Positions 1-9,794 are shown, counted from the stretch's first letter. The stretch is 64,000 bases of DNA from Chloroflexus aurantiacus J-10-fl (GCF_000018865.1 NC_010175.1:3596001-3660000); one strand, 5' to 3'. Notes: a model not told the origin generated them from the letters alone. Translations and numbers: made by a program.

Positions 1-1
1 T

Positions 2-433
2 GGTTCGGAACTTGCCGAGCAGGTATTACCGCACGTCCACGCCCTGGCCGCCAATGAAGGTACGACGAAGATTACATTACTCCGTGCGGTACCACCCATT
101 TTTACCACCAGTGTCGATTACAGCGGCATGCTGGCGACGACAACTGAAGCCATCACGCAGATGGAACAGGAGGCGCTCGATTATCTGAAACACATTGCCA
201 AACAATTCCAGAGCGAAGGTTATGAGGTACATACCGAGATCAGCGCACTGCCACCAGCCGAGGCGATTATCGAGTACGCCGAGAACCACAATGTCGATCT
301 TATCGTCATCGCCACCCACGGTCGCAGTGGACTGAGTCGCTGGGTGTTTGGTAGTGTGACCCAAAAGGTTGTGCAGGTTGCCCCCACGCCGGTGCTGGTG
401 ATCCGTCCGCGCCACGACCATGACAAGTCGTAA
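2..433 (+). CDS. Universal stress protein (UspA family), C-terminal part
   Basis: The reading frame is open from base 2, so the true start lies upstream of the window; the first internal ATG (128) is not the start. The visible 143 residues end in the ATP-binding signature of UspA proteins, G-x2-G-x9-G-S/T, seen here as GRSGLSRWVFGSVTQKV, followed by the last beta strand PTPVLVIRP. Usp proteins are small cytoplasmic nucleotide-binding proteins linked to stress survival; the partner or trigger cannot be read from the sequence. Family assignment is firm, specific role unknown. Confidence 0.9.
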   Translation, partial: GSELAEQVLPHVHALAANEGTTKITLLRAVPPIFTTSVDYSGMLATTTEAITQMEQEALDYLKHIAKQFQSEGYEVHTEISALPPAEAIIEYAENHNVDLIVIATHGRSGLSRWVFGSVTQKVVQVAPTPVLVIRPRHDHDKS

Positions 434-822
434 GCGTCGTATCACCGGCCTGCGACGCGGCTGGTTCAGATATGCTGGCGGGGTGTGACGTCGCACGCCA
501 ATCGCTCCTGATCCCAGCCGGTCTGTTCATTCATCCTGAGAGGGCAGGTGTTATCCCTGCCCTCCAGGAGCGGTGATTGCCCATTGATGCTCAGTTCCTT
601 TGCGGAAGATATGTGCCAACTATCTACACCGGACAGGTACCGGCAACGATGCCGGTTTGTGACTCTAGTCGCTCAACAGCTTTGAATTTCCTGTGCAAAA
701 GTTGTGTTGCGTCTTACCCTATTGACGCAACCATCACAACCCTGATAATCTGTTCTTAACAACTTTATTTTCCTTTCCAGCACACGCCCAACGGGCGCGG
801 GCTTGCGTCAAGGAGGACAGCT
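434..822. other. Gene-free gap between usp and the EF-G-like gene
   Basis: No convincing gene. Two hairpins are visible. GAGGGCAGG pairs with CCTGCCCTC at 540-564, without a clear T-run, and may end usp transcription. GTTGCGTC pairs with GACGCAAC at 706-731 in the likely leader of the next gene. A short CGCCC-AAC-GGGCG hairpin lies near 787-799, just before the ribosome binding site AAGGAGG at about 810. Confidence 0.5.
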
Positions 823-2934
823 ATGCGAGCGTTCGAATCGGAAAGGATCCACAACATCGGCATATTCGGTCACCTCGGCAGCGGGAAGACAACGCTGGCC
901 GAGGCAATGCTGATGACCGCCCACGCCATCCCGCGGATGGGGCGCGTCGAGGACGGGTCTACGACGAGTGACTACGACCCCGACGAGCACCGACGCGGGA
1001 TGTCTATTTCGCTGAGTGTGCTGCCGCTGGAGTGGAACGGCGATAAGATCAACCTGATCGACGTGCCCGGTGCCGCTGATTTTGCCGGTGAAGCTGCCGC
1101 CGCGATGCGTATCATCGATGGCGCATTGATTGTGCTCGATGCAAGTGCCGGTGTTGAAGTCGGTACCGAACTCTTCTGGGAGATGGCCGTCCAACAGCGC
1201 ATTCCACGCATCCTGTTTGTCAATAAACTCGACCGCGAAAATGCGAATTTCTACCGCGTGATCGAGCAGGCCCGTGAGCTGCTCGATGCCGCTGTTATTC
1301 CGATGCAGATTCCTATCGGTGCCGGTAAAGAGTTCAAGGGTATTATCTCGCTGCGTCAACAACGAGCCTGGCTGACCAGCCCGAAACACGATGGCGGCTA
1401 CATCGAGGCTGATGTGCCGGCGGAACTCAATGATCTGATGCACGAGTGGCGCACCGCGCTGATTGATAAAATTGCCGCAACCAATGATCATCTGATCGAA
1501 CGGTATCTTGAAGGCGGTGAAGATGCGCTGACCCGCGAGGAATTGCTGCTCGGTCTGCGCACCGGTATTGCCGATGGCTCAATCGTGCCGGTGTTCTGCG
1601 GTTCAGCAACTGAAGTCGTGGGGATTGCCCAGCTCCTTAACGGAATCGTCGACTCAATTCCTTCCGCAGGCCGCAAGACAACCACCGCCACCGATCTGAA
1701 CACCGACCAGGAGGTTGAGCTACGTCCAGACCGCGCCGAACCACTGGCAGCACTGGTCTTTAAGACGGTCTCTGACACCTACGGCAAGCTTAGCTATTTC
1801 CGCGTCTTTTCGGGTGAGGTGCGGGCCGGTATGACGCTCATGAATGCACGCACCCGTAAGGAAGAGCGCGTCGCCCACGTGTATATTGTGCGTGGTAAAG
1901 AGCAGATTGAGGTTGAGTCGGTCGGGCCTGGCGATATTGGTTTGTTAACGAAGCTCGGTGATACGCAAACCAACGATACCCTCTGCCTGTCGTCGCGACC
2001 ACTCGCACTTACTCCTATCCAATTCCCGGCACCGGCCTTCATTGCAACGGTCAAACCACGCAGCCGTTCCGACCTTGACAAACTCAGCTCTGCGCTCACC
2101 AGGATGACCGAAGAGGATCCGTCTCTCCACGTATCCCGCGATCCGCGTACCGGCGAAGCGTTGCTCAGTGGTCTAAGCGAGACGCATCTGCAGATCATTG
2201 CCGAACGGATGAAGCGCAAGTTCGATGTGAATATTGACCTCGAACTGCCCCGCATCCCCTACCGCGAGACGATCCGTAGTGTTGCGACTGCTCAGTACCG
2301 CCACAAGAAACAAACCGGTGGGGCCGGTCAGTTCGCCGATGTCGCGCTGCGTGTTGAGCCGCTCCCACCCGATCCGAACCGTGAAGACCCGCTTGAGTTC
2401 GTGAACGAGATTGTGGGTGGCGTAATCTCGCGCGGGTTTATGCCGGCAATCGAAAAGGGTATTCGCGAGGCGATGGAAGAAGGCATCATTTCGGGTAATC
2501 CGGTTGTCGATGTACGGGCTGCTGTCTATGACGGGAAAGAACATCCGGTTGACTCGAAGGAAATTGCCTTCAAGACCGCTGCGAAAGAGGCGTTCCGCCT
2601 GGCTGCCCAAAAGGCCGGTGTGATCATTCTCGAACCGATTTACAACATGGAGATCATTGTTCCCGATCAGTTTGCCGGCGATGTGATGAGTGATATGAGC
2701 ACGCGCCGTGGTCGGGTACAGGGGATGATGCCAACCGGCACCGGCAAGACGGTGATCCACGCCCAGGCTCCTCTGGTCGAGATTCAACGCTACGCAACCG
2801 ATTTACGAGGGATGACCCAGGGCCGTGGCCGCTTCTCGATCAGTTTCGCGGGTTACGAAGAGGTGCCGCCACATCTGGTTAACCAGATTGTCGAAGCGCA
2901 CAAGAAAGAACTGGAAGCGGCGCATAGCCACTGA
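823..2934 (+). CDS. Elongation factor G-like GTPase (EF-G2/FusA2-like paralogue)
   Basis: A 703-residue translation-factor GTPase with full EF-G layout: G domain with P-loop GHLGSGKT (residues 16-23), guanine motif NKLD, then domains II-V. The ATG follows a good AAGGAGG. It differs from canonical EF-G: switch I reads RRGMSI instead of RGITI, and switch II reads DVPGAADF where EF-G has DTPGHVDF, so the catalytic histidine is alanine. These changes are typical of the EF-G-like paralogue group annotated as EF-G2, whose role in translation is poorly defined. The normal fusA is expected elsewhere. It could still be called simply elongation factor G by automatic pipelines. Confidence 0.88.
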   Translation: MRAFESERIHNIGIFGHLGSGKTTLAEAMLMTAHAIPRMGRVEDGSTTSDYDPDEHRRGMSISLSVLPLEWNGDKINLIDVPGAADFAGEAAAAMRIIDGALIVLDASAGVEVGTELFWEMAVQQRIPRILFVNKLDRENANFYRVIEQARELLDAAVIPMQIPIGAGKEFKGIISLRQQRAWLTSPKHDGGYIEADVPAELNDLMHEWRTALIDKIAATNDHLIERYLEGGEDALTREELLLGLRTGIADGSIVPVFCGSATEVVGIAQLLNGIVDSIPSAGRKTTTATDLNTDQEVELRPDRAEPLAALVFKTVSDTYGKLSYFRVFSGEVRAGMTLMNARTRKEERVAHVYIVRGKEQIEVESVGPGDIGLLTKLGDTQTNDTLCLSSRPLALTPIQFPAPAFIATVKPRSRSDLDKLSSALTRMTEEDPSLHVSRDPRTGEALLSGLSETHLQIIAERMKRKFDVNIDLELPRIPYRETIRSVATAQYRHKKQTGGAGQFADVALRVEPLPPDPNREDPLEFVNEIVGGVISRGFMPAIEKGIREAMEEGIISGNPVVDVRAAVYDGKEHPVDSKEIAFKTAAKEAFRLAAQKAGVIILEPIYNMEIIVPDQFAGDVMSDMSTRRGRVQGMMPTGTGKTVIHAQAPLVEIQRYATDLRGMTQGRGRFSISFAGYEEVPPHLVNQIVEAHKKELEAAHSH

Positions 2935-2987
2935 GACGGTTCTGTCCGAAGGGATCAATGTAGGGGCGGGTTTGGAATAGGTTGAGA

Positions 2988-3016
2988 GTAGGGGCGGGTT
3001 TGGAACCCGCCCCTAC
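2988..3016. repeat. Palindromic hairpin of the TAGGGGC..GCCCCTA family
   Basis: GTAGGGGCGGGTT and AACCCGCCCCTAC form a perfect 13-bp stem around the loop TGG. A left half-copy lies just before it at about 2960-2979. Related hairpins with the same outer arms and different inner arms occur at 13.1-13.7, 47.9 and 62.1-62.3 kb. It lies 54 bases after the EF-G-like stop codon and may act as a transcription end, though no T-run follows. Confidence 0.8.
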
Positions 3017-3114
3017 AGCATTGGGCCTATGGAATGTCGGATAGCGGGTCGCCGGTTTGGTGCTACGCAGCGAATCCACTGATGGTAGTACCAGGTCGAG
3101 ATGATGAGGGCGAT

Positions 3115-3152
3115 CACCTGGGATGCGAGCCGGAGGCTCGCGCTCCCAGGTG
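3115..3152. repeat. Nested palindrome of the CTGGGAG..CCCAG family
   Basis: The outer arms CACCTGGGA and TCCCAGGTG enclose inner arms GCGAGCC and GGCTCGC. In reverse complement the same element is recognisable inside the methylase gene (19249-19281) and as four tandem copies near 42.44-42.58 kb. Nothing else is visible between it and the T-box leader. Confidence 0.75.
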
Positions 3153-3339
3153 TATACTGCTAACCGGCATGAGGGGGTTCGTTCAAAGGAGGCTCATCTG
3201 AATAATCCATACTGAGACTGCTGGCAAAGGTTCGCAAACAGGCAGTGAAACAGCTTTCCACTACTCCCCACTCCCCACATCAATATCCTTACCCCGTTCA
3301 CCATGCTTGACGCAGCGCAACTCACGGCGTATACTGTCA

Positions 3340-3635
3340 GATAACGGCGATGACGGGGACGAGTAGCTATCGCCAGCTCTTCAGCGAGCCTGGGGCGGTG
3401 TGAGCCGGGTAGAAGCAGCGATAGTGAACATCACCCCTGAGCTGGCAGGTGAACCGCGTGATGGTTTCGTCCGCGCAGTAACCGCGCCCGGAACGCCCAC
3501 CGTTAGCGGGGCAGAGTGTTGATCGACACTCGCAAAGTGCGGTGCTTAGTGGCAGGCGCCACAGCATCGAATTGGGGTGGTACCGCGGGGTTAATCTGCC
3601 TCGTCCCCTGTTGGGGACGGGGCTTTTGGTTTGGT
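3340..3635 (+). promoter_or_regulatory. T-box riboswitch leader of ileS
   Basis: A tRNA-sensing leader directly upstream of the isoleucyl-tRNA synthetase gene. The conserved T-box core GGGGTGGTACCGCGG is at 3574-3588. Upstream, the stem I region carries the expected AGCGAGCC..GGTGTGAGCC pattern, and TATCGC/GCGATA close the specifier loop. The loop contains ATC at 3430-3432, an isoleucine codon, matching the downstream gene. A terminator hairpin follows the T-box. Known logic: uncharged tRNA-Ile pairs with specifier and T-box and stabilises the antiterminator, so ileS is expressed when isoleucyl-tRNA is short. The 5' boundary is approximate. Confidence 0.93.
3602..3627 (+). terminator. Regulated terminator hairpin of the ileS T-box
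   Basis: CGTCCCC and GGGGACG form a 7-bp stem with loop TGTT, followed by GGGGCTTTT. It overlaps the 3' half of the likely antiterminator, as expected for a transcription-attenuating T-box. The T-run is short, so some translational control cannot be excluded. Confidence 0.75.
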
Positions 3636-3650
3636 TCGGATGGAGGTTTC

Positions 3651-6600
3651 ATGTTCAGACCAGTTGACACTAACGTGAAGTTCCCCCAGCTCGAAGAAGA
3701 GGTGATTGCCTGGTGGGAAGCGAACAACATTGTCGCTAAATCGCTGGCAGCCGGCGACAAGCCGTTTGTCTTTTACGAGGGACCACCAACCTCGAACGGT
3801 CGCCCCGGTCTGCATCACACCATCTCACGCAGTTTCAAAGATGTGATCCTGCGCTATCGCGCTATGCAGGGTTATCGGATCATCGGTCGGCGCGAAGGCT
3901 GGGATACACACGGCCTGCCGGTTGAGATCGAGATCGAGAAGAAGCTTGGCTTCAGCGGCAAACCGGATATCGAGCGCTTTGGGATTGCCGAATTTAACCG
4001 TCTCTGCCGCGAAAGTGTCTGGGAGTATATTCAGGAGTGGAAGGCATTTACCAAGCGCATCGCCTTCTGGCTCAGCGAAGATGCCTACATCACCTACGAA
4101 AACGATTATATTGAGTCGACGTGGTGGATCTTCCGGCAACTGTGGGATCGCGGGCTACTCTTCCGCGATTACAAGGTGACGATGCACTGCCCGCGTTGTG
4201 GCACGAGTCTGAGCGACCACGAAGTGAGCCTCGGTGCCCGCGATGATGTTGATGATCCGAGTGTGTACATCAAGTTTCGGGTAAACGGCTTCACCGCACC
4301 GCCACCTGCCGTTGATGGTACCCTCGAAGGGGCATTTCTGGTGGCCTGGACGACCACACCCTGGACGTTGCCGGCTAATGTGGCCCTGGCCGTGAAGCAT
4401 GATGCTGAATATGTCGAAGTCGAACACAACGGCGAGCGGCTGGTGATGGCTGCCGCATTGGTCGGCAATGTCTTGCCGGCTGAGAGCTTTACAGTGTTGC
4501 GTCACTTCCGCGGCAATGATCTGGTTGGTCTGCGCTATGAGCCACTCTTCCGGGGTGTGCCGGGTGCCGGTGACACCGTCGATTGGGATACTGCCTACCG
4601 GGTGATCGCCGACGAGATTGTCAGCCTCGATGATGGTACCGGCATCGTGCATATCGCGCCGGCTTACGGTGACCTGGAGGTTGGCCGCAAACACGGTCTA
4701 CCCACCCTCTTCTCGGTTGGGTTGGACGGGCGCGTGCTGCCTGAATTCGCCGAACTCGGCTTTGCCGGTAAGTTTTTCAAAGAGGCCGATCCCGATATTA
4801 CGCGGAATCTGAAACAACGGGGTTTACTCCTGCGCAGTGGCCGGGTCCGTCACTACTATCCCTTCTGCTGGCGCTGTAGTACACCGCTGCTCTACTACGC
4901 CAAGCGCTCGTGGTACATTCGCACGACTGCATTCAAGGCTGATCTGGTTGCCAATAATCAGCAGATCCACTGGGTTCCAGATCATATCCGCGATGGCCGC
5001 TTCGGTAACTGGCTTGAGAATAACATCGACTGGGCTATCAGCCGTGAGCGCTATTGGGGAACGCCCATCCCGATCTGGACTAACGCCGATGGCTCGCATA
5101 TGGTCTGTATCGGTTCGCTGGCCGAACTGGAAGAGAAGGTCGGGCGTTCACTGCGCGATCTTGATCTCCACCGTCCTTACATCGATGAGGTGGTGTGGGA
5201 AGACCCAGAACACGGCCTGATGCGGCGTATTCCCGACGTTGCCGACTGCTGGTTTGACAGTGGTTCGATGCCAGTTGCGCAGTGGCACTATCCGTTTGAA
5301 AACCGCGACATCTTCGAGATGGCCCACCCCGCCGATTACATCTGCGAGGCGGTTGATCAGACGCGGGGCTGGTTCTATACCTTGCACGCGATCAGCACGC
5401 TGCTCTTTGACCGGCCAGCGTTCAAGAATGTGATCTGTCTCGGTCATATTCTTGACGAGAACGGTCTGAAGATGAGCAAGAGCAAGGGCAACGTGATCGA
5501 GCCGGAAGAGGTGATCAATGCTTACGGGGTTGATGCGTTGCGCTGGTACCTGTTCACCGCTGCGCCTCCCGGCAATGCTCGCCGCTTCAGCATGGCACTG
5601 GTCAGCGAGAGTATGCGGAAGTTCCTGCTAACCCTCTGGAATACGTATGCCTTCTTCGTGACCTACGCCAATCTCGATCAGTGGCAGCCGGGCAGCAACC
5701 GTACTGCCGAACTGCAACCGATTGATCGCTGGGCACTGGCAGCACTCAATCAGCTCGTCCAGCAAGTCACGACATGCTTCGAGGAGTACGATGTCTATAC
5801 AGCGGCCAATGCCATCGAACATTTCGTTGATGAGCTGTCGAACTGGTATGTGCGCCGTAATCGCCGTCGCTTCTGGAAGAGTGAAGCTGATGCTGACAAA
5901 GAGGCAGCCTACCAGACACTCTACACCTGTCTGGTGACGGTGGCGAAGCTGGCGGCACCGTTTATTCCGTTCGTTAGCGAGGAGATCTACCGCAACCTGG
6001 TCGCCGAACGTGATCCCTCTGCTGCCGAGAGTGTGCATCTTGCCCAGTGGCCACGTGTCGATCAGTCACTGCTCGATGCGCAACTGGTCAGCGATACTGA
6101 AGCACTGCTCACCGCCGTTTCGCTGGGTCGGTCAGCGCGCAAGCAGGCCAACTTGAAAGTTCGCCAGCCGCTGAGTGAAATCTGGCTGCGGGCCAGCACG
6201 CCGGCAGTCCTCAACGGTGTACGGCGCTTCGAGAGCGAGTTGCGTGATGAACTCAATGTGAAGGCAGTGCGCTACCTTGACGCCAGTAGTGCTGTGGTGG
6301 AATACCGGTTGAAGCCAAATCTGCGCCTGGTCGGCAAGAAGTTCGGCAAGCTGGTACCGGCCCTCACCGCTACCCTGCGCGACCTGAACGGTGATGCAGC
6401 GCGGGCCGTGGCCCAGGCGGTAGAAGCCGGTCAGCCTGTCCACCTGACTGTTGATGGTCAGACGGTAGAACTGTTGGCTGAGGAAATCCTGGTCGAGAGC
6501 AGTGCACCGGCAGGGTACGTCGTTGCCGAGGCCGATGGGATGCTGGTCGCATTGAACACCACCGTCACCGACGAGTTGCGGCTCGAAGGCGCGGCCCGCG

Positions 6601-6851
6601 ATCTGGTGCGTTATGTGCAGGATGCACGCAAGAGTGCAGGGCTGGCGATCAGTGATCGCATCCATCTCTTCCTCGACACTGCCGACCAGAGTGAGTTGCT
6701 TGCCAGTACGCTGGCCCAGTACGAGCAATACCTCAAGACTGAGACACTGGCTCTGGAACTCACTGTTGGCACACCGCCGACCAATGCCTACACCGAAACC
6801 CATGAATTCGGTGACGGTGAAGTGACGGTCGGCGTGGTGAAAGCAGGCTAG
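3651..6851 (+). CDS. ileS: Isoleucyl-tRNA synthetase, GxHH-type (IleRS2)
   Basis: A 1066-residue class I synthetase that charges tRNA-Ile. The ATG at 3651 is preceded by TGGAGG; an in-frame extension upstream overlaps the T-box and is not coding. The class I signature normally read as HxGH is here GLHH (residues 53-56), with glycine and histidine swapped. KMSKS is intact as KMSKSKGNV. The WDTHGLPVE and CP1 editing regions and the C-terminal anticodon-binding domain are recognisable. GxHH-type IleRS2 enzymes are known in the literature for strong mupirocin resistance. The gene is probably a single transcription unit, with a strong terminator at 6876. Confidence 0.97.
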   Translation: MFRPVDTNVKFPQLEEEVIAWWEANNIVAKSLAAGDKPFVFYEGPPTSNGRPGLHHTISRSFKDVILRYRAMQGYRIIGRREGWDTHGLPVEIEIEKKLGFSGKPDIERFGIAEFNRLCRESVWEYIQEWKAFTKRIAFWLSEDAYITYENDYIESTWWIFRQLWDRGLLFRDYKVTMHCPRCGTSLSDHEVSLGARDDVDDPSVYIKFRVNGFTAPPPAVDGTLEGAFLVAWTTTPWTLPANVALAVKHDAEYVEVEHNGERLVMAAALVGNVLPAESFTVLRHFRGNDLVGLRYEPLFRGVPGAGDTVDWDTAYRVIADEIVSLDDGTGIVHIAPAYGDLEVGRKHGLPTLFSVGLDGRVLPEFAELGFAGKFFKEADPDITRNLKQRGLLLRSGRVRHYYPFCWRCSTPLLYYAKRSWYIRTTAFKADLVANNQQIHWVPDHIRDGRFGNWLENNIDWAISRERYWGTPIPIWTNADGSHMVCIGSLAELEEKVGRSLRDLDLHRPYIDEVVWEDPEHGLMRRIPDVADCWFDSGSMPVAQWHYPFENRDIFEMAHPADYICEAVDQTRGWFYTLHAISTLLFDRPAFKNVICLGHILDENGLKMSKSKGNVIEPEEVINAYGVDALRWYLFTAAPPGNARRFSMALVSESMRKFLLTLWNTYAFFVTYANLDQWQPGSNRTAELQPIDRWALAALNQLVQQVTTCFEEYDVYTAANAIEHFVDELSNWYVRRNRRRFWKSEADADKEAAYQTLYTCLVTVAKLAAPFIPFVSEEIYRNLVAERDPSAAESVHLAQWPRVDQSLLDAQLVSDTEALLTAVSLGRSARKQANLKVRQPLSEIWLRASTPAVLNGVRRFESELRDELNVKAVRYLDASSAVVEYRLKPNLRLVGKKFGKLVPALTATLRDLNGDAARAVAQAVEAGQPVHLTVDGQTVELLAEEILVESSAPAGYVVAEADGMLVALNTTVTDELRLEGAARDLVRYVQDARKSAGLAISDRIHLFLDTADQSELLASTLAQYEQYLKTETLALELTVGTPPTNAYTETHEFGDGEVTVGVVKAG

Positions 6852-6875
6852 CGCCGATCCAGACCCCAATGCTCT

Positions 6876-6925
6876 CCGTGTCTCTGTGGTGAAATCGTAC
6901 CGCAGAGGCACGGATGGTTTTTTTA
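6876..6925 (+). terminator. Rho-independent terminator after ileS
   Basis: TCCGTG-CTCTG-GGT on the left arm pairs with ACC-CAGAG-CACGGA on the right, around GAAATCGT, followed after ATGG by seven T. It lies 24 bases after the ileS stop codon. The rest of the gap up to 7156 holds nothing clear. Confidence 0.85.
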
Positions 6926-7156
6926 TTCCGTCTGACTCCTTCTCTTGAATCGCGGTAGTTTCGTGGTACCACAGAGGCGGAGGGTGTCTGCATAAACTCC
7001 GCTATGATCTCTATGCGTTGCCGGCAGGGGCTGAATGGTGAAATCGTGAGGTTCATCTGCCTCATCCCCACTGAGAGCGGTGGTTTCCTGGTATGATGAG
7101 AATAGTGTCGCTGATCTGCTTACTGTTTTTTGTTCTACATTAACGAGGATCCTGTT

Positions 7157-8386
7157 ATGCACCGGCTTTTGATTGTGTTTGCCATATTCATCGTGGCTGG
7201 TTGTACCTCTGCAAATGCGCCGCGTCCACAACTAAACGAGGTGCCGACGCCAGTTAGCCAGTTGCCGCGGCCCACAGCAACGATTGGCCCGTCGCCAACG
7301 ACATTGCCGCCGCTGGCGACGGTAAGTACGTTCGATGAAGCCGTGATAAGTACGGCTGGCTTGAATGAGATTGAGCAGCAATTGATCGCACTCTACCAGC
7401 GTGCTCATCTGGCGGTGGTCAGCCTCGATGTGGTTGTGGATCAGAGTGCGAATTTGCCCCCCGGTCATCCACCAGTATCTCCTGACGGCCTGGTTGGGCA
7501 GGGGTCTGGTTTTCTCTTCGATACGCAGGGCCATATAGTTACCAACCACCACGTGGTAGCCGGTGCAACGAACATTCAGGTGCGGTTTGCCAATGGGGCG
7601 ACGGTGCTGGCAGATCTGGTCGGTAGCGATCCCGATAGTGATCTGGCTGTGATCAGGTTAACTAATCTGCCGGAGGGCCTGGAACCACTGCCACTTGGTG
7701 ACAGTGGCGCGTTGCAGGTTGGTCAGACTGCGGTTGCGATTGGGAGTCCATTCGGCGAACAGAATACACTCACCGTTGGCGTGATCAGTGGTCTGGGACG
7801 CACATTGCGTGCACCGGCCCGTAGTTTTGGCAGTTTCAGTATTCCCAATGTGATTCAGACCGATGCCGCAATCAATCCGGGCAATTCGGGTGGGCCGTTG
7901 TTGAACCTGCGCGGTGAGGTGATCGGGGTCAACACAGCGATTGCGGTTAGCCTGGGTGGACGTGATTTCGAGGGGGTGGGTTATGCGGTGCCGGCGAGTA
8001 CCGTGGCGCGGGTGGTGCCGGCGTTGATTAGCCAGGGCCGTTACGATCATCCCTGGCTGGGGATCAGCATGACCACGGTTGATACCCTGTTTGCGCAGCG
8101 TTTTGGGTTGTCGATTGATCGAGGCGTGTTGATCGGCGCGGTGCAACCAGGGAGTCCCGCAGCAGTAGCAGGGTTGCGTGGTGGGACGACATCTGCCACG
8201 TACCGCGGATTACCGGTGCAGATCGGTGGTGATGTGATCATTGCCTGCAATGACGAAGCGGTCTTCTCGAGTGACCAGCTCGTTGGGATTATTGACCGGT
8301 TTCAGGTTGGTGATCAGATTACGCTAACGATCTGGCGTGATAACGAGTCCGTAACCGTCCCGGTGACGCTGGCGGCGCGTCCATAG
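7157..8386 (+). CDS. HtrA/DegP-type serine protease, lipoprotein
   Basis: A 409-residue trypsin-like protease with a C-terminal PDZ domain. The ATG at 7157 gives a clean lipoprotein signal (hydrophobic stretch then VAGC, Cys16), so it should be exported and lipid-anchored. A Pro/Thr-rich linker follows. The catalytic triad is visible: His132 in TNHHVV, Asp162 in DSDLAVI, Ser244 in GNSGGP. The PDZ part (about 300-400) contains the usual GVLIGAVQPGSPAAVAGL start. Such enzymes degrade or refold damaged envelope proteins. It stands alone between ileS and hisD. Confidence 0.92.
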   Translation: MHRLLIVFAIFIVAGCTSANAPRPQLNEVPTPVSQLPRPTATIGPSPTTLPPLATVSTFDEAVISTAGLNEIEQQLIALYQRAHLAVVSLDVVVDQSANLPPGHPPVSPDGLVGQGSGFLFDTQGHIVTNHHVVAGATNIQVRFANGATVLADLVGSDPDSDLAVIRLTNLPEGLEPLPLGDSGALQVGQTAVAIGSPFGEQNTLTVGVISGLGRTLRAPARSFGSFSIPNVIQTDAAINPGNSGGPLLNLRGEVIGVNTAIAVSLGGRDFEGVGYAVPASTVARVVPALISQGRYDHPWLGISMTTVDTLFAQRFGLSIDRGVLIGAVQPGSPAAVAGLRGGTTSATYRGLPVQIGGDVIIACNDEAVFSSDQLVGIIDRFQVGDQITLTIWRDNESVTVPVTLAARP

Positions 8387-8485
8387 TTACCAGGATGCGG
8401 TAGAATGACGGAAAGGATTGGTTTCAGAGCTGCATGACTATCAGCGTGATGGATGCAGCTAAGTAGCGTATGAGAGCGATACAGC

Positions 8486-9793
8486 ATGACGGTTCCTATC
8501 ATCCGCGACATTGATACTGCCCGTGCCGGTATTCTGCGGCGTATGCCACTCGATGACGATGCTGCGACGACTACTGCCGTTGCCGGGATTATTGCTGGCG
8601 TGCGCCAACGGGGCGATGCCGCATTACGCGAGTATACGCAACGCTTCGATGGGGTAGATCGGGCAACGCTTGAAATTCCGCGTGAGCGGTGGGCTGCGGC
8701 GGCAGCCGATCTTGATCCGGCGTTACGTCATGCCCTCTTGCTGGCAATCGGCGAGATTCGGCGTTTTCATGAACGGCAACTGCGCAACTCCTGGGTTGAA
8801 TTTAGCGTCGAAGGAGCACTGGGGCAGTTGGTGCGGCCCCTGGATCGAGTTGGGCTTTACGTTCCCGGTGGAGCAGCCCCGCTCCCGTCATCGTTGATCC
8901 ACGCTGCGGTACCCGCACGGGTCGCCGGTGTGCGCGAGATTGTGGTCTGCTCGCCACCACAACGCTCGACCGGTGAACCGGCTGAGGTGGTGATGGCAGC
9001 GGCGCATCTGGCCGGAGTTGATCGCTTGTTTGCGGTTGGTGGCGCCCAGGCCATTGCCGCGCTGGCCTATGGCACCGAGAGCGTTCCACGGGTGGAGACG
9101 ATAGCCGGGCCAGGGAATCGGTATGTCATTCAGGCGATGCGCCTGGTGTACGGTACGGTAGGAATCGTCAGTCTGCCAGGGCCAACCGAGACCCTGATCA
9201 TCGCCGATCACACAGCCAGCCCGCGGGCGGTTGCGGCTGATCTGCTGGCACAGGCCGAACATGTCGAGGCAAGTGCCATTTTATTGACCCCTGATCCGGT
9301 GCTGGCCGAACAGGTGCAGGTTGAAGTCGAACGACAGCTTGCCACATTACCGTCACCAAATGCACAGGCTGCCCGTGACGCAGTGACCCGGCGTGGTGGC
9401 ATCGTGATTGTGCCCGACCTGGCAACAGCCTTCATGCTGGCCAATGACTACGGGCCAGAGCATCTCTGCCTGTTGGTCGCCGACCCGTGGTCGTATGTCG
9501 GAATGGTGCGCAACGCAGGCGGTATTTTCCTGGGCGAAGAGTCGTTTGAAGTACTGGGTGATTATGTTGCCGGGCCATCACACATCATGCCAACCGAGGG
9601 CACGGCGCGCTATGCTTCACCGGTCAACGTTGATAGTTTTCGCAAGATCATCTCGCTGGTTGGCCTGAATCGAAGTGGTCTCAATCGGATTGGGCCAGCA
9701 GCGATGCGGTTAGCAGAAGCAGAGGGTCTCGTTGCGCACGCTGCTGCCGTCAAAGTTCGCTTCGAGTCGGCAGATACCGATGGGAGGGAGTAG
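8486..9793 (+). CDS. hisD: Histidinol dehydrogenase
   Basis: A 435-residue enzyme catalysing the last two steps of histidine synthesis, L-histidinol to L-histidine with two NAD+. The family core is complete: GLYVPGGAAPLPSS, the GPGNRYV region, and the zinc and catalytic region ending GDYVAGPSHIMPTEGTARYASP. Length is normal for HisD. No other his gene is adjacent; the YggT gene starts 1 base after the stop, so the two are probably cotranscribed. Confidence 0.97.
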   Translation: MTVPIIRDIDTARAGILRRMPLDDDAATTTAVAGIIAGVRQRGDAALREYTQRFDGVDRATLEIPRERWAAAAADLDPALRHALLLAIGEIRRFHERQLRNSWVEFSVEGALGQLVRPLDRVGLYVPGGAAPLPSSLIHAAVPARVAGVREIVVCSPPQRSTGEPAEVVMAAAHLAGVDRLFAVGGAQAIAALAYGTESVPRVETIAGPGNRYVIQAMRLVYGTVGIVSLPGPTETLIIADHTASPRAVAADLLAQAEHVEASAILLTPDPVLAEQVQVEVERQLATLPSPNAQAARDAVTRRGGIVIVPDLATAFMLANDYGPEHLCLLVADPWSYVGMVRNAGGIFLGEESFEVLGDYVAGPSHIMPTEGTARYASPVNVDSFRKIISLVGLNRSGLNRIGPAAMRLAEAEGLVAHAAAVKVRFESADTDGRE

Positions 9794-9794
9794 T

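Noticed and set aside
3516-3650. In-frame N-terminal extension of IleRS by 45 residues
   Set aside because: It overlaps the T-box and terminator, has no IleRS similarity, and ATG 3651 has a good ribosome binding site.
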